From contig JAHJKD010000010.1 in NCBI GenBank assembly GCA_018822435.1, forward strand, positions 1 through 44,424: a DNA stretch of 44,424 nt. The letters are read 5' to 3'. Below are positions 1-6,747 of this stretch, piece by piece (within the stretch, counting starts at the first letter, position 1; every line of letters starts with the position of its first letter). The DNA is from Patescibacteria group bacterium (GTDB taxonomy: Bacteria > Patescibacteriota > Patescibacteriia > UBA9570 > JAHJKD01). Both the position numbers and the translations under genes were made by a program. The notes below the pieces were generated by a model. It was given only the letters and a program-made list of their open reading frames with translations. It searched no databases and was not told the origin of the DNA.

Positions 1-36
1 ATATAATAATAATTATATATTAATCACACAACCCCC

Positions 37-65
37 TAGACAAATAAATCAACATACTGTATAAT
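37..65 (+). promoter_or_regulatory. Sigma70-type promoter of tRNA-Asp
   Basis: A -35 like TAGACA (37-42) and a perfect -10 TATAAT (60-65) are separated by 17 nt. Transcription would start near 72, about 13 nt before the tRNA. The transcript would run on into the membrane-protein gene at 164. Seen by eye only. Confidence 0.6.
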
Positions 66-84
66 ATTTTCTGTATAAAAAAAT

Positions 85-159
85 GGAGTCGTGGTGTAGT
101 TTGGTTAACACATCCCCCTGTCACGGGGAAGATCGCGAGTTCGAATCTCGTCGACTCCG
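85..159 (+). tRNA. tRNA-Asp (GTC)
   Basis: A complete cloverleaf can be drawn. The acceptor stem is GGAGTCG (85-91) with CGACTCC (152-158) and discriminator G159. The anticodon stem TCCCC/GGGGA (113-117/125-129) closes the 7-nt loop CTGTCAC, placing anticodon GTC at 120-122. The T-arm is GCGAG-TTCGAAT-CTCGT (135-151). G73 is the expected aspartate identity base. The 3' CCA is not encoded. The next gene starts only 4 nt after the discriminator base. Confidence 0.95.
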
Positions 160-163
160 CTAG

Positions 164-682
164 ATGCCTAAAGGAGAACAAAAAAATCGCTTTCAAAAAA
201 AGGATGCCTGGTGGATCCTAGCTTATCCTTTCTATCAAATCATTGGCACGATCCGCCATGAAGGCAGCCATGCCCTGGCGGCCATGTGCGAAAGCGTGAA
301 AATTGAAAAATTCGTGTTTTGGCCGTCTTTTGTAAACGGAAAATTCAATTGGGGTTATGTAACCTGGACGCAGGAAGTGTCTTGGCTCGTTATCGCCGCG
401 CCCTATCTTTGCGATCTGGCCTGGTTTGCCGCCTTTTTTATCCTTCTGAAAAAAATAAAGATAAAACACCATTGGATCTGGATAAACCTATTAATCATCG
501 GATTGCTATCTCCCCTGCTGGATATGCTTTGGAACTACTTTCGGCTCGTTCTCGGCCGGGGCGATATTTTTAAGCTATTGGGCGCCTTGCCTGATTTTTC
601 CGTTCACATTTTTTTCATCGGCACTATTATCATGTTTTCCGTCGGCATATATTCAATAGCCCGGCGGCCTATTCTTCGGTAA
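164..682 (+). CDS. Predicted membrane metalloprotease-like protein (HExxH, M50-like)
   Basis: A 172-residue polytopic membrane protein. HEGSH (residues 32-36) sits in a hydrophobic segment, as in site-2/M50-type zinc proteases. A second segment around residues 113-124 (LLSPLLDMLWNY) could supply the third zinc ligand (D120) in the way NPDG-type motifs do. Further hydrophobic stretches lie at about 74-96, 104-119 and 145-165. The family assignment is inferred from motifs only. The start is odd: ATG 164 lies 4 nt past the tRNA-Asp gene, so any ribosome-binding site would lie inside the tRNA. No other start codon precedes HEGSH. The 3' end overlaps the opposing GH114-like gene by 30 bp. Confidence 0.7.
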   Translation: MPKGEQKNRFQKKDAWWILAYPFYQIIGTIRHEGSHALAAMCESVKIEKFVFWPSFVNGKFNWGYVTWTQEVSWLVIAAPYLCDLAWFAAFFILLKKIKIKHHWIWINLLIIGLLSPLLDMLWNYFRLVLGRGDIFKLLGALPDFSVHIFFIGTIIMFSVGIYSIARRPILR

Positions 683-1630
683 CCGGGATAAAGGCGTCCG
701 GCTAACATATGGAATATATCCATGGCGTAAGGCAAAACCATACGCCTTATTTATTTTATTTTTTCGCGTCGCATAATCAACAGAAAAAACTGGCAAACCG
801 GCTTTCTTGTACGGCTTCAAAGCTATCCGATCCCATTTACGCCATTTGTTTTTAATATTTCCAGATTTATAAGAATGCCATTTAACATCAGCCTTGCCCC
901 TGTAAGTAATGTTTTCCTGGGCAATGCCGTCAATGATGTTTAAATATCTTTTATTGCCTTTTACTAAATTAGCTCCGTTTTGAGCAATTAGCTTAAATTT
1001 CGGTTTTTTCTTGCGAGCGTGTTGTTTTATTTCTTTAATAAAAGCAATCATCTCGTCTTTCGGATCTACTCCGTCTCTTTCTGCTGCGGCTTTAACATCA
1101 GGGTCAGCATAAGCCTCAATCCAGTCCATATAAATTCCATCAAAATTATCATCAATAACTTGATTCAAAGCACTGTCTTTGTTATATATCATTATATCTT
1201 TCCATTCGTCTTGCCAATAAGCCACGGGAAAATTTCCAGACCATCCATCCGGATCTTTTGAAATGATAAAATCAGGATCCCCAACTTTCCAGTCATCCTG
1301 CCAATACCACCGCCATTCTTCTGCCTCGCCAATATCAACATAAGCAAAAACTCTTTTTCTAACTCCGGTTTGGCTGCCGTCGGTCGCCTTGATCTTCTTC
1401 ACCATCCGTTTTGTTTTAAAATTTGGTGTGGACTTGTCTGACCTAGTTGGTTCAAGCACAACCATATCAAACTTGGATTCTTTTATTTTCTTAACAGCGC
1501 CTTTTTTGTCTAGTTTTTGAATTTGATAAGCCCAATAATTTACATCCGATAAATTCCAATTATTTGCAGCCTTAGAGGCAACAGGAAAAAGTAAAAACAA
1601 AATTATTACAAATAAAAAAATCCTCCTCAT
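653..1630 (-). CDS. Secreted GH114-like glycosidase (MJ1477/TM1410 type)
   Basis: A 325-residue protein with a clear signal peptide (hydrophobic 4-17, probable cleavage after SKA near residue 21). The body matches the MJ1477/TM1410 family related to GH114 endo-alpha-1,4-polygalactosaminidases, a TIM-barrel fold. Two family-type strands are visible: FAYVDIGEAEEW (95-106) and FDGIYMDWIEAY (163-174), whose acidic residues are candidate catalytic groups. A role in cleaving galactosaminoglycan-like exopolysaccharide is a family-based inference. The start overlaps the stop of the upstream GAF-domain gene by 4 nt (ATGA), so the two are probably translationally coupled. Its 3' end overlaps the convergent membrane-protein gene. 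The stop is TGA. Confidence 0.8.
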   Translation of the reverse strand: MRRIFLFVIILFLLFPVASKAANNWNLSDVNYWAYQIQKLDKKGAVKKIKESKFDMVVLEPTRSDKSTPNFKTKRMVKKIKATDGSQTGVRKRVFAYVDIGEAEEWRWYWQDDWKVGDPDFIISKDPDGWSGNFPVAYWQDEWKDIMIYNKDSALNQVIDDNFDGIYMDWIEAYADPDVKAAAERDGVDPKDEMIAFIKEIKQHARKKKPKFKLIAQNGANLVKGNKRYLNIIDGIAQENITYRGKADVKWHSYKSGNIKNKWRKWDRIALKPYKKAGLPVFSVDYATRKNKINKAYGFALRHGYIPYVSRTPLSRLPKNRPPGY

Positions 1631-2361
1631 TTTAATACAGTCCCGAGCTGGGTAGCCAGGGATGAAATCAATTTAAAATTAAGATGTGATATCTCAGTTT
1701 TATTATTATGAATAATATTTACAAAGCCTTTTTTCTTTCCCTTAACAACGATCGGGAAGCAAATCATCGAATATGTATCCCAAAAAACTTCTGGAAAATT
1801 CTTACACTTCTTTTCACTATTTTTATTAATCTCAAGAATAAATTCATTGGTTGAAATATGGCTTTCACACATTTCACATTTTAAATGAGATAAAACACTT
1901 TCAAATAATGCTTTATCAGTGTGGTAGTAAACTTTTGATTTCCTGTATCTTTTTTTGTCTTCGTCCCATAAAATAACCGTACAAAAATCAGCTTCAGCCA
2001 AACGGCCGGCAGTATTAACCACAAAAGAAATGGTTTCATTTTCTGTAAAGTCCGCTTTAGTTACGATCTTGCTGAAATTCGTCAGCATATCTATTTGCCG
2101 GTTCGCATTGCCAATATATTGATAAGAAGAAAAAAGCTCTTTCATGGTATCTTTGAGCTTTCTTTCTCTTTTAACAATGGCCCGGAAAGTAAAATCCAGA
2201 ACCAAAAGAATTGTCGCGATAACGATGACAAAGTTTACAATCGCCAACCAAGGAGCTACATCAAGCTCCCAAGCCATAAAAAGTCCGATTATTAAGGTCG
2301 GAACCATGGCCATGCCAAACACCAGCCACTTCAATGAACTCAAATTCTTTATTTCTTTCAT
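1627..2361 (-). CDS. Membrane-anchored GAF-domain protein
   Basis: A 244-residue protein with two transmembrane helices at about 12-30 and 39-60, a short charged linker and a GAF-like sensor domain from about 95 to the C-terminus (for example FCTVILWDEDKKRYR and YSMICFPIVVKGKKKGFVNI). No kinase, HAMP, cyclase or other output domain follows. Cys-Glu-Met-Cys at 162-165 plus Cys186 could bind a metal or be redox-active, but that is speculation. It is the first gene of a two-gene unit with the GH114-like gene, joined by a 4-nt overlap. A good promoter lies 27 nt upstream. Confidence 0.75.
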   Translation of the reverse strand: MKEIKNLSSLKWLVFGMAMVPTLIIGLFMAWELDVAPWLAIVNFVIVIATILLVLDFTFRAIVKRERKLKDTMKELFSSYQYIGNANRQIDMLTNFSKIVTKADFTENETISFVVNTAGRLAEADFCTVILWDEDKKRYRKSKVYYHTDKALFESVLSHLKCEMCESHISTNEFILEINKNSEKKCKNFPEVFWDTYSMICFPIVVKGKKKGFVNIIHNNKTEISHLNFKLISSLATQLGTVLK

Positions 2362-2387
2362 ATTGGCACTTTTTTATTTGGGAAGTT

Positions 2388-2416
2388 ATTATATACCATT
2401 TATCCACAATTATCAA
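2388..2416 (-). promoter_or_regulatory. Promoter of the GAF/GH114 operon
   Basis: On the minus strand TTGATA (2416-2411) and TATAAT (2393-2388) are spaced by exactly 17 nt. The predicted transcription start is near 2381, giving a 5' UTR of about 20 nt before ATG 2361. Confidence 0.7.
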
Positions 2417-2538
2417 TAACCAAGATTAACCGTAATTAATTTGATTATCCAAAATTACTGATTCTCAAAATTATTTTTAATAAAAAATCATTAAAATCCC
2501 TAATTTAGGCTAATTTTTATAATCATGGTCAATCTTGG

Positions 2539-2567
2539 TTGACTTTCGGTTTTTCTTCGGTTATACT
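2539..2567 (+). promoter_or_regulatory. Promoter of the polymerase cassette (leaderless)
   Basis: TTGACT (2539-2544), a 17-nt spacer, then TATACT (2562-2567). Six nucleotides separate the -10 box from ATG 2574, so transcription is predicted to begin at or next to the start codon. This makes ATG 2574 a better start than the upstream TTG at 2535, which would lie inside the promoter. Confidence 0.75.
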
Positions 2568-2573
2568 TTAAAT

Positions 2574-3095
2574 ATGCAAAATACTCTATCCCCGACAATC
2601 CTATCTGGCCCACCTGCCGTGCTTGGCCAGGGCATGCAAGAAGCTGTCCATATTCTCGCTAATGAGCCTATTTTAGTCATAGACGGCTCTAACCGCTTTC
2701 GTATGGATCACTTAGCTAAAATGGCGCGTATTCTTCATGTTCCTCCGCACAAGGTCCTAAAAAACGTCTACCTCTCTCGCGCCTTTACCTGCCATCAAAT
2801 GACTGAACTTATCTGCCGTCGCACTTACACAGCTTTGCGTGAAAAAAACAGCCAGCACCTGATTCTAACTGGTTTACTAGATACTTATTATGATGAAAAT
2901 ATATCATTCACTGAAGCAAAAAAACTCTTAGAAAGAACCATTGCCAGCCTCAAGCGCATTTCTAAAATCGCCAAGCTAACCATTGTCCAACCTCAGTGGC
3001 ATGAAATCAGTGGCCCGCGCACAGAATTTTTGAATATATTAAATAAAGAAATCACCCATGGGCCGCACCCTACCCTCAATCAATTGGCAAATTGA
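2574..3095 (+). CDS. RadA/Rad51-fold pseudo-ATPase
   Basis: A 173-residue protein. Residues 33-80 (ILVIDGSNRFR, HLAKMARILHVPPHKVLKN, VYLSRAFTCHQMTELI) match, in order, the RadA/Rad51 core in which a VIDTE..FRPER strand is followed by VLKNI..ARA..xHQ. The ATPase elements are missing. The expected P-loop reads SGPPAVLGQG (11-20) with no GKT, the Glu after the VID strand is Gly-Ser, and the Walker B region reads LILTGLLDTYYDE (97-109) without the terminal Asp. It is therefore probably a non-hydrolysing structural paralogue, comparable in logic to ImuA, a RecA-like protein without ATPase activity. It overlaps the next gene by 38 nt. The start was chosen from the promoter. Confidence 0.65.
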   Translation: MQNTLSPTILSGPPAVLGQGMQEAVHILANEPILVIDGSNRFRMDHLAKMARILHVPPHKVLKNVYLSRAFTCHQMTELICRRTYTALREKNSQHLILTGLLDTYYDENISFTEAKKLLERTIASLKRISKIAKLTIVQPQWHEISGPRTEFLNILNKEITHGPHPTLNQLAN

Positions 3096-3318
3096 AGAAG
3101 AACGCCATGCCTGGCATGCGTTCCGCCGCGCCCTTAGAAAAGAAGACCGCGTTTCTTTTGACGCGCTTTGGCGCTATGCCAAATTGCACGCCGCCGAAAG
3201 TTCTATGGCCTCCCGCGCCCTGCCCATTGAATCCATGTTTCTTTCTATGCTTTTGGAACAGCAGAAACAGATAGATAAATTAAAAAAATATGCAAAAAAT
3301 AACCGCCTGGATACTTGA
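3058..3318 (+). CDS. Small charged protein of the polymerase cassette
   Basis: An 86-residue hypothetical protein, mostly predicted helical, rich in Arg, Lys and Glu, with no signal peptide or membrane segment. I do not recognise a family. It is likely real because it overlaps the upstream Rad51-fold gene by 38 nt and the polymerase start by 29 nt, and it is the only frame that spans the junction. The helix-like C-terminus (LEQQKQIDKLKKYAKNNR) could be a protein-protein contact. A role as an adaptor between the Rad51-fold protein and the polymerase is inference from position only. Confidence 0.6.
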   Translation: MGRTLPSINWQIEEERHAWHAFRRALRKEDRVSFDALWRYAKLHAAESSMASRALPIESMFLSMLLEQQKQIDKLKKYAKNNRLDT

Positions 3319-5647
3319 CGTCTACCCGGACGAAACCGGCATGGTTATTTGGCTTATAGATAAAACCGGCCGCCATTTTCGCACCCATCACCATTGGCAA
3401 CCGACCTTGCATTTGCAGGTCGCCCCGCCGGACGAACGCGCCTTTGCCGCTCTTATCCGCCAATACAGCAATCATCTTAATATTAAAAACGATCGGAAAT
3501 ACGACGTCTTTCATAAATGGCAAAAAATCCTCACCATCAAGCTCTCCTCCCCTCTTATTCTTGATCGCATCAGCCGCCAAATCCAGAAAAATATGATCCA
3601 CTCGCTTTACTGGCAAGGCAATCTGGATCCGGCTCAAATGTATCTCTATGAAAACGGCTTGTTCTGTTTGGCTTACTGCGAATTTCATCTTGATAATAAC
3701 AATGAAATCACAAAAATTATTTTAAAAGATGACCGGGAAGCCACCGAATTTGCCATGCCGCCCCTAAAAACTATAAACATCAAAACAGCTGGCCGCAAAA
3801 CCAATCCCAAACATGCTCTGCTAAATGACTTAGAAATAGAATACGAAGGCCAGACCATTGTTTTAGAAAAAGACGAACCCAGACAAATGCTGGAAACCCT
3901 GGATACGATCCTGAAAAACTATGACCCGGACATTATTTTCTCCCGCTATGGCGACTCTTATATTTTCCCTCGCCTGGATAAATTCTGCCAACAAGCCCGC
4001 TTCCCTCTTTCTCTTAACCGCGACACCGGCAAAAACACCAGCTTTGGCCGCGAACACACTTACTTCACTTACGGTAAAATCGTCCATCGCGCTGGCATCG
4101 CTTCTCTTTTTGGACGGCTTCATATTGACCAACGCAATTCATTTTTATATAGAGAATCAAATTTAGAAGGCATAATAGAGCTGGCCCGCCTATCTTCTAT
4201 CCCGGTCCAAAAAATGGCCCGCTCCTCCATTGGCACAGCCATGAGCTCCATGGAATATGTCGTTGCTTACAAAAACGACATCATTATCCCGACGGCCAAG
4301 CAGGAGCCGGAAGACTTCAAATCCGGTGAGGCCCACCTTCTCTCTGATAAAGGCGGCCTTGTTTTCATGCCTAATGTCGGCTTTCATGAAAACGTCAGCG
4401 AAATCGATTTCGCTTCCATGTACCCGACCATCATGGTTAAATTCAATATTTCTCCGGAAACCATCAATTGCGATTGTTGTCCGGACGCGCCGACTGTGCC
4501 GGAAATCGGTTATCGCATTTGCCAAAAACAAAAAGGAATAATACCCGAAACCCTGGCCCCCATCCTTAAAAAAAGAGCTTACTACAAAGAGCTGCAAAAA
4601 AAAGCCGAAGCCAATAATGACATTGCCACTTATAATAAATATTACTTAAGACAAAATGCCTTAAAGTGGATTTTAGTCACTTGCTTTGGCTATCTTGGTT
4701 ATAAGAATGCCCGTTTTGGCAAAATCGATGCCCATGAATCTGTGACTGCTTACGGCCGTGAGATTCTGCTTCAAGCCAAGGACATCGCCGAATCTGAAGG
4801 CCATGAATTCTTGCATGCGATTGTTGATTCTTTATGGCTTAAACATGAAAGCGGACATCACCATGTCCGCCATAATGGCGAATTTTGTGAAATCCGCTTG
4901 CAAAACCTCTGTGATCGCATCAGTAATGAAACAAAAATACCCATATCTTTAGAAGGCAATTACAAATGGATTTGCTTTGTCCCGTCTAAGATGGATTCCA
5001 AAATAGGAGCGGCCAACCGTTACTATGGCTGTTTTGAGAATGACACGCTCAAAATTCGCGGCATTGAAGCCCGGCGCCATGACACCCCGCCTCTTATAAA
5101 CGATTTCCAGCTTGATCTGCTTGCTCAAATGAGCAAACATAAAAACGTCAAAGCAATCCAAAAAAATCTGCCTAAATACTGGCAGCAATTTGAAGATCTC
5201 CTGCATAATCTCTTCGATGGTGAAATAGACGTGGAAGATCTGGTCATATCCAAAAACCTTTCCCGCGACCCAGACAGCTTTGCCGTGGAAACACATACCG
5301 CCATTGCGGCCAAAGAAATGCTTGGCCGCGGCATGAAAGTAGGCGCTGGTGACCAGGTACAATATATTATCACTGATGCCGAATCTGAAGACCGCACTTC
5401 CCGAGTGCGCTGTTTTGGCCACATGGATGCTGACTGGGCTTATGACGCTAAAAAGTACGGCGAACTCCTTATCCGCTCATTCACGTCCCTTTTTTCCTGT
5501 TTTGGGTATGACGATGAATATATGTTAAAATGGTATAAAGATTGGATTAATAAAAATTATGAAAATTTACATCGGCACAAGCGGTTGGAGCTATCCCACG
5601 GGCCCAAACAAATGGAAGGGCGTCTTCTACCCCAAAGGCAAAATTGA
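3290..5647 (+). CDS. Divergent family B DNA polymerase
   Basis: A 785-residue polymerase. Motif A is EIDFASMYPT with catalytic Asp373. Motif B is the atypical KWILVTCFGYLGY from Lys459, where Val-Thr replace the usual Asn-Ser. Motif C is HAIVDSLW with Asp513, where Ile511 replaces the first Asp of DTDS; Asp513 is the metal-binding one. The N-terminal exonuclease-like domain lacks its acidic motif I (Asn163-Ile164-Lys165 instead of Asp-x-Glu), and motif II reads SRYGDSYIFP instead of an Asn/Phe-Asp pattern, so proofreading is probably absent. The thumb is intact (VGAGDQVQYIITD). This resembles a bacterial PolB lineage distinct from E. coli Pol II. A palindromic repeat lies in frame just after motif C. 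The 3' end overlaps the DUF72 gene by 89 nt. Confidence 0.9.
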   Translation: MQKITAWILDVYPDETGMVIWLIDKTGRHFRTHHHWQPTLHLQVAPPDERAFAALIRQYSNHLNIKNDRKYDVFHKWQKILTIKLSSPLILDRISRQIQKNMIHSLYWQGNLDPAQMYLYENGLFCLAYCEFHLDNNNEITKIILKDDREATEFAMPPLKTINIKTAGRKTNPKHALLNDLEIEYEGQTIVLEKDEPRQMLETLDTILKNYDPDIIFSRYGDSYIFPRLDKFCQQARFPLSLNRDTGKNTSFGREHTYFTYGKIVHRAGIASLFGRLHIDQRNSFLYRESNLEGIIELARLSSIPVQKMARSSIGTAMSSMEYVVAYKNDIIIPTAKQEPEDFKSGEAHLLSDKGGLVFMPNVGFHENVSEIDFASMYPTIMVKFNISPETINCDCCPDAPTVPEIGYRICQKQKGIIPETLAPILKKRAYYKELQKKAEANNDIATYNKYYLRQNALKWILVTCFGYLGYKNARFGKIDAHESVTAYGREILLQAKDIAESEGHEFLHAIVDSLWLKHESGHHHVRHNGEFCEIRLQNLCDRISNETKIPISLEGNYKWICFVPSKMDSKIGAANRYYGCFENDTLKIRGIEARRHDTPPLINDFQLDLLAQMSKHKNVKAIQKNLPKYWQQFEDLLHNLFDGEIDVEDLVISKNLSRDPDSFAVETHTAIAAKEMLGRGMKVGAGDQVQYIITDAESEDRTSRVRCFGHMDADWAYDAKKYGELLIRSFTSLFSCFGYDDEYMLKWYKDWINKNYENLHRHKRLELSHGPKQMEGRLLPQRQN
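4847..4871 (+). repeat. In-frame palindromic repeat inside the polymerase gene
   Basis: An 8-bp perfect stem GCGGACAT/ATGTCCGC with a 4-nt loop (4851-4870). The 25 nt at 4847-4871 match 18235-18259 in the non-coding region with a single mismatch. Here the repeat encodes Ser-Gly-His-His-His-Val-Arg a few residues after motif C. Confidence 0.75.
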
Positions 5648-6437
5648 CGAACTGACATATTTCTCTGAACGCTTCAATACGGTCGAGATCAATGTCACTT
5701 TCTACCGCCTTATCCCGGATACGTTTTCAAATTCCTGGGTCAAGAAGACTCCTAAGGATTTTAAGTTTTCCGTAAAACTATTCCAGAAATTTACGCATCC
5801 AAAAATGTTCGAGGACATGACTGGTAAATCTGGTGAAATCGTAAAAAAAGACGTGGATATTTTTAAAAAATCATTAGATCCCTTTATCAAAGCAAAAAAA
5901 TTCGCCACTTTACTTGTTCAATTCCCTTATCGCTTCCATGCGGATGAAGCCGGTTTAGAAACATTGGGTGATATATTGCACGAATTCAAAGAATACCCAA
6001 AAACAGTTGAATTCCGGCATCCTTCTTTTCTAGGCAGTGATGAGGCCTATAGAATGTTGGAAGATTCAAAAACTCCCTGGGTCAATGTCGATGACCCGTT
6101 CGGCCGCTTTCATCGCTTCTGCCCTTTTGGCGACTATCAGTATCTTCGCCTTCACGGCCATAATAAAAAAGACTGGTATTCTAAAGCAAAAGATGCTGAC
6201 CGCGATGCCCGTTATGATTATTACTACACGCCCGAAGAAATAAAAAAAGTCAGCCAAGAAATCCTTAATCTGCCTGACAAAACAAAAGCTGTTTATGTTT
6301 ATTTCAATAATCACCCGTCTGCTAAAGCCGCGGCTAATGCCCTGATGCTGAAAAACGAACTCGGTGAAAAAATTACTGAAGAGTACAATCCTGAATTTCT
6401 TAATAAATTCAAAGACCTAAAAAAAATTACCAACTAA
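5559..6437 (+). CDS. DUF72 family protein (YecE-like)
   Basis: A 292-residue protein with the hallmarks of DUF72: N-terminal IGTSGWSYP, the VEINVTFYRLIP strand near residue 43, FKFSVKLFQKFTHP near 68, VEFRHPSFL near 150, YLRLHGHN near 203, and VYVYFNNHPSAKAAANAL near the C-terminus. The family is a TIM-barrel of unsettled biochemical function. Its start lies 89 nt inside the 3' end of the polymerase gene, so it is the fourth member of the plus-strand cassette. I see no internal promoter. The shared transcript suggests, but does not prove, a link with the polymerase. A GC-rich hairpin follows the stop immediately. Confidence 0.88.
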   Translation: MKIYIGTSGWSYPTGPNKWKGVFYPKGKIDELTYFSERFNTVEINVTFYRLIPDTFSNSWVKKTPKDFKFSVKLFQKFTHPKMFEDMTGKSGEIVKKDVDIFKKSLDPFIKAKKFATLLVQFPYRFHADEAGLETLGDILHEFKEYPKTVEFRHPSFLGSDEAYRMLEDSKTPWVNVDDPFGRFHRFCPFGDYQYLRLHGHNKKDWYSKAKDADRDARYDYYYTPEEIKKVSQEILNLPDKTKAVYVYFNNHPSAKAAANALMLKNELGEKITEEYNPEFLNKFKDLKKITN

Positions 6438-6475
6438 AAGCCCAGCCCCGCGCATGGCGGGGCCAGACCTGGCTT
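6438..6475 (+). terminator. GC-rich hairpin after the polymerase cassette
   Basis: A nested stem: AAGCC (6438-6442) with GGCTT (6471-6475) outside, and GCCCCGC (6445-6451) with GCGGGGC (6457-6463) around a 5-nt loop. No T-tract follows on the plus strand, so termination is uncertain. On the minus strand it abuts the 3' end of the tRNA. Confidence 0.35.
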
Positions 6476-6546
6476 GGACCCGACGAGAATCGAACTCGTT
6501 CTTCACGCTTGTCAACGGCGTTGTGCGGCCATTACACTACGGGCCC
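6475..6546 (-). tRNA. tRNA with irregular anticodon arm, Val (GAC)-like
   Basis: Acceptor GGGCCCG/CGGGTCC with discriminator A (6475), D-arm GTGT-AATGGCC-GCAC and T-arm ACGAG-TTCGATT-CTCGT are all good. The anticodon arm is abnormal. ACGC and GCGT flank nine nucleotides, CGTTGACAA. A standard 7-nt loop needs a C-A closing mismatch and then places UGA in the anticodon with C at position 37. Shifting by one nucleotide gives a normal-looking TT-GAC-AA valine loop but breaks two stem pairs. The short variable loop argues against serine. The body resembles tRNA-Val. It could be a functional tRNA-Val, a degenerate copy, or an assembly error. CCA is not encoded. Confidence 0.65.
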
Positions 6547-6568
6547 ATAGGCCCATAATAATAAAAGA

Positions 6569-6592
6569 AAAACACCCGGAAATGGGTGTTTT
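6569..6592. terminator. Bidirectional hairpin terminator
   Basis: Stem AAAACACCC (6569-6577) with GGGTGTTTT (6584-6592) around a 6-nt loop, with T-rich sequence after it on both strands. On the minus strand it lies between the scrambled tRNA fragment and the tRNA gene, so the tRNA would need its own promoter downstream of it. Confidence 0.6.
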
Positions 6593-6595
6593 CTC

Positions 6596-6633
6596 TGACA
6601 AGCGTGTTGGCCCATAGTTATGGACACAACGCC
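6596..6633 (+). repeat. Inverted, permuted partial copy of the adjacent tRNA
   Basis: TGACAAGCGTG (6596-6606) is the exact inverse of 6504-6514 in the tRNA. Then 6609-6633 (starting GGCCCATAGT, ending CACAACGCC) resembles the tRNA 5' half, ending with an exact inverse of 6517-6525. The order is permuted: the 3' part of the anticodon arm precedes the 5' half. GGCCCATA also occurs at 6542-6549 and 6550-6557. Confidence 0.6.
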
Positions 6634-6747
6634 AATATATCAATAATATATTAATTTGTCTCACCTGTCAATCCATTTTTCAACAATTATTATTAAAAAT
6701 TACTTCCAAATCAAGGCTAATCCAATAAATCCTGGTCAATCCTGGTT

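Noticed and set aside
3245-3688. Frames of 80-160 codons antisense to the polymerase gene (also 4190-4597 and 4949-5422)
   Set aside because: They mirror codon bias of the polymerase and have no start signals or recognisable motifs.
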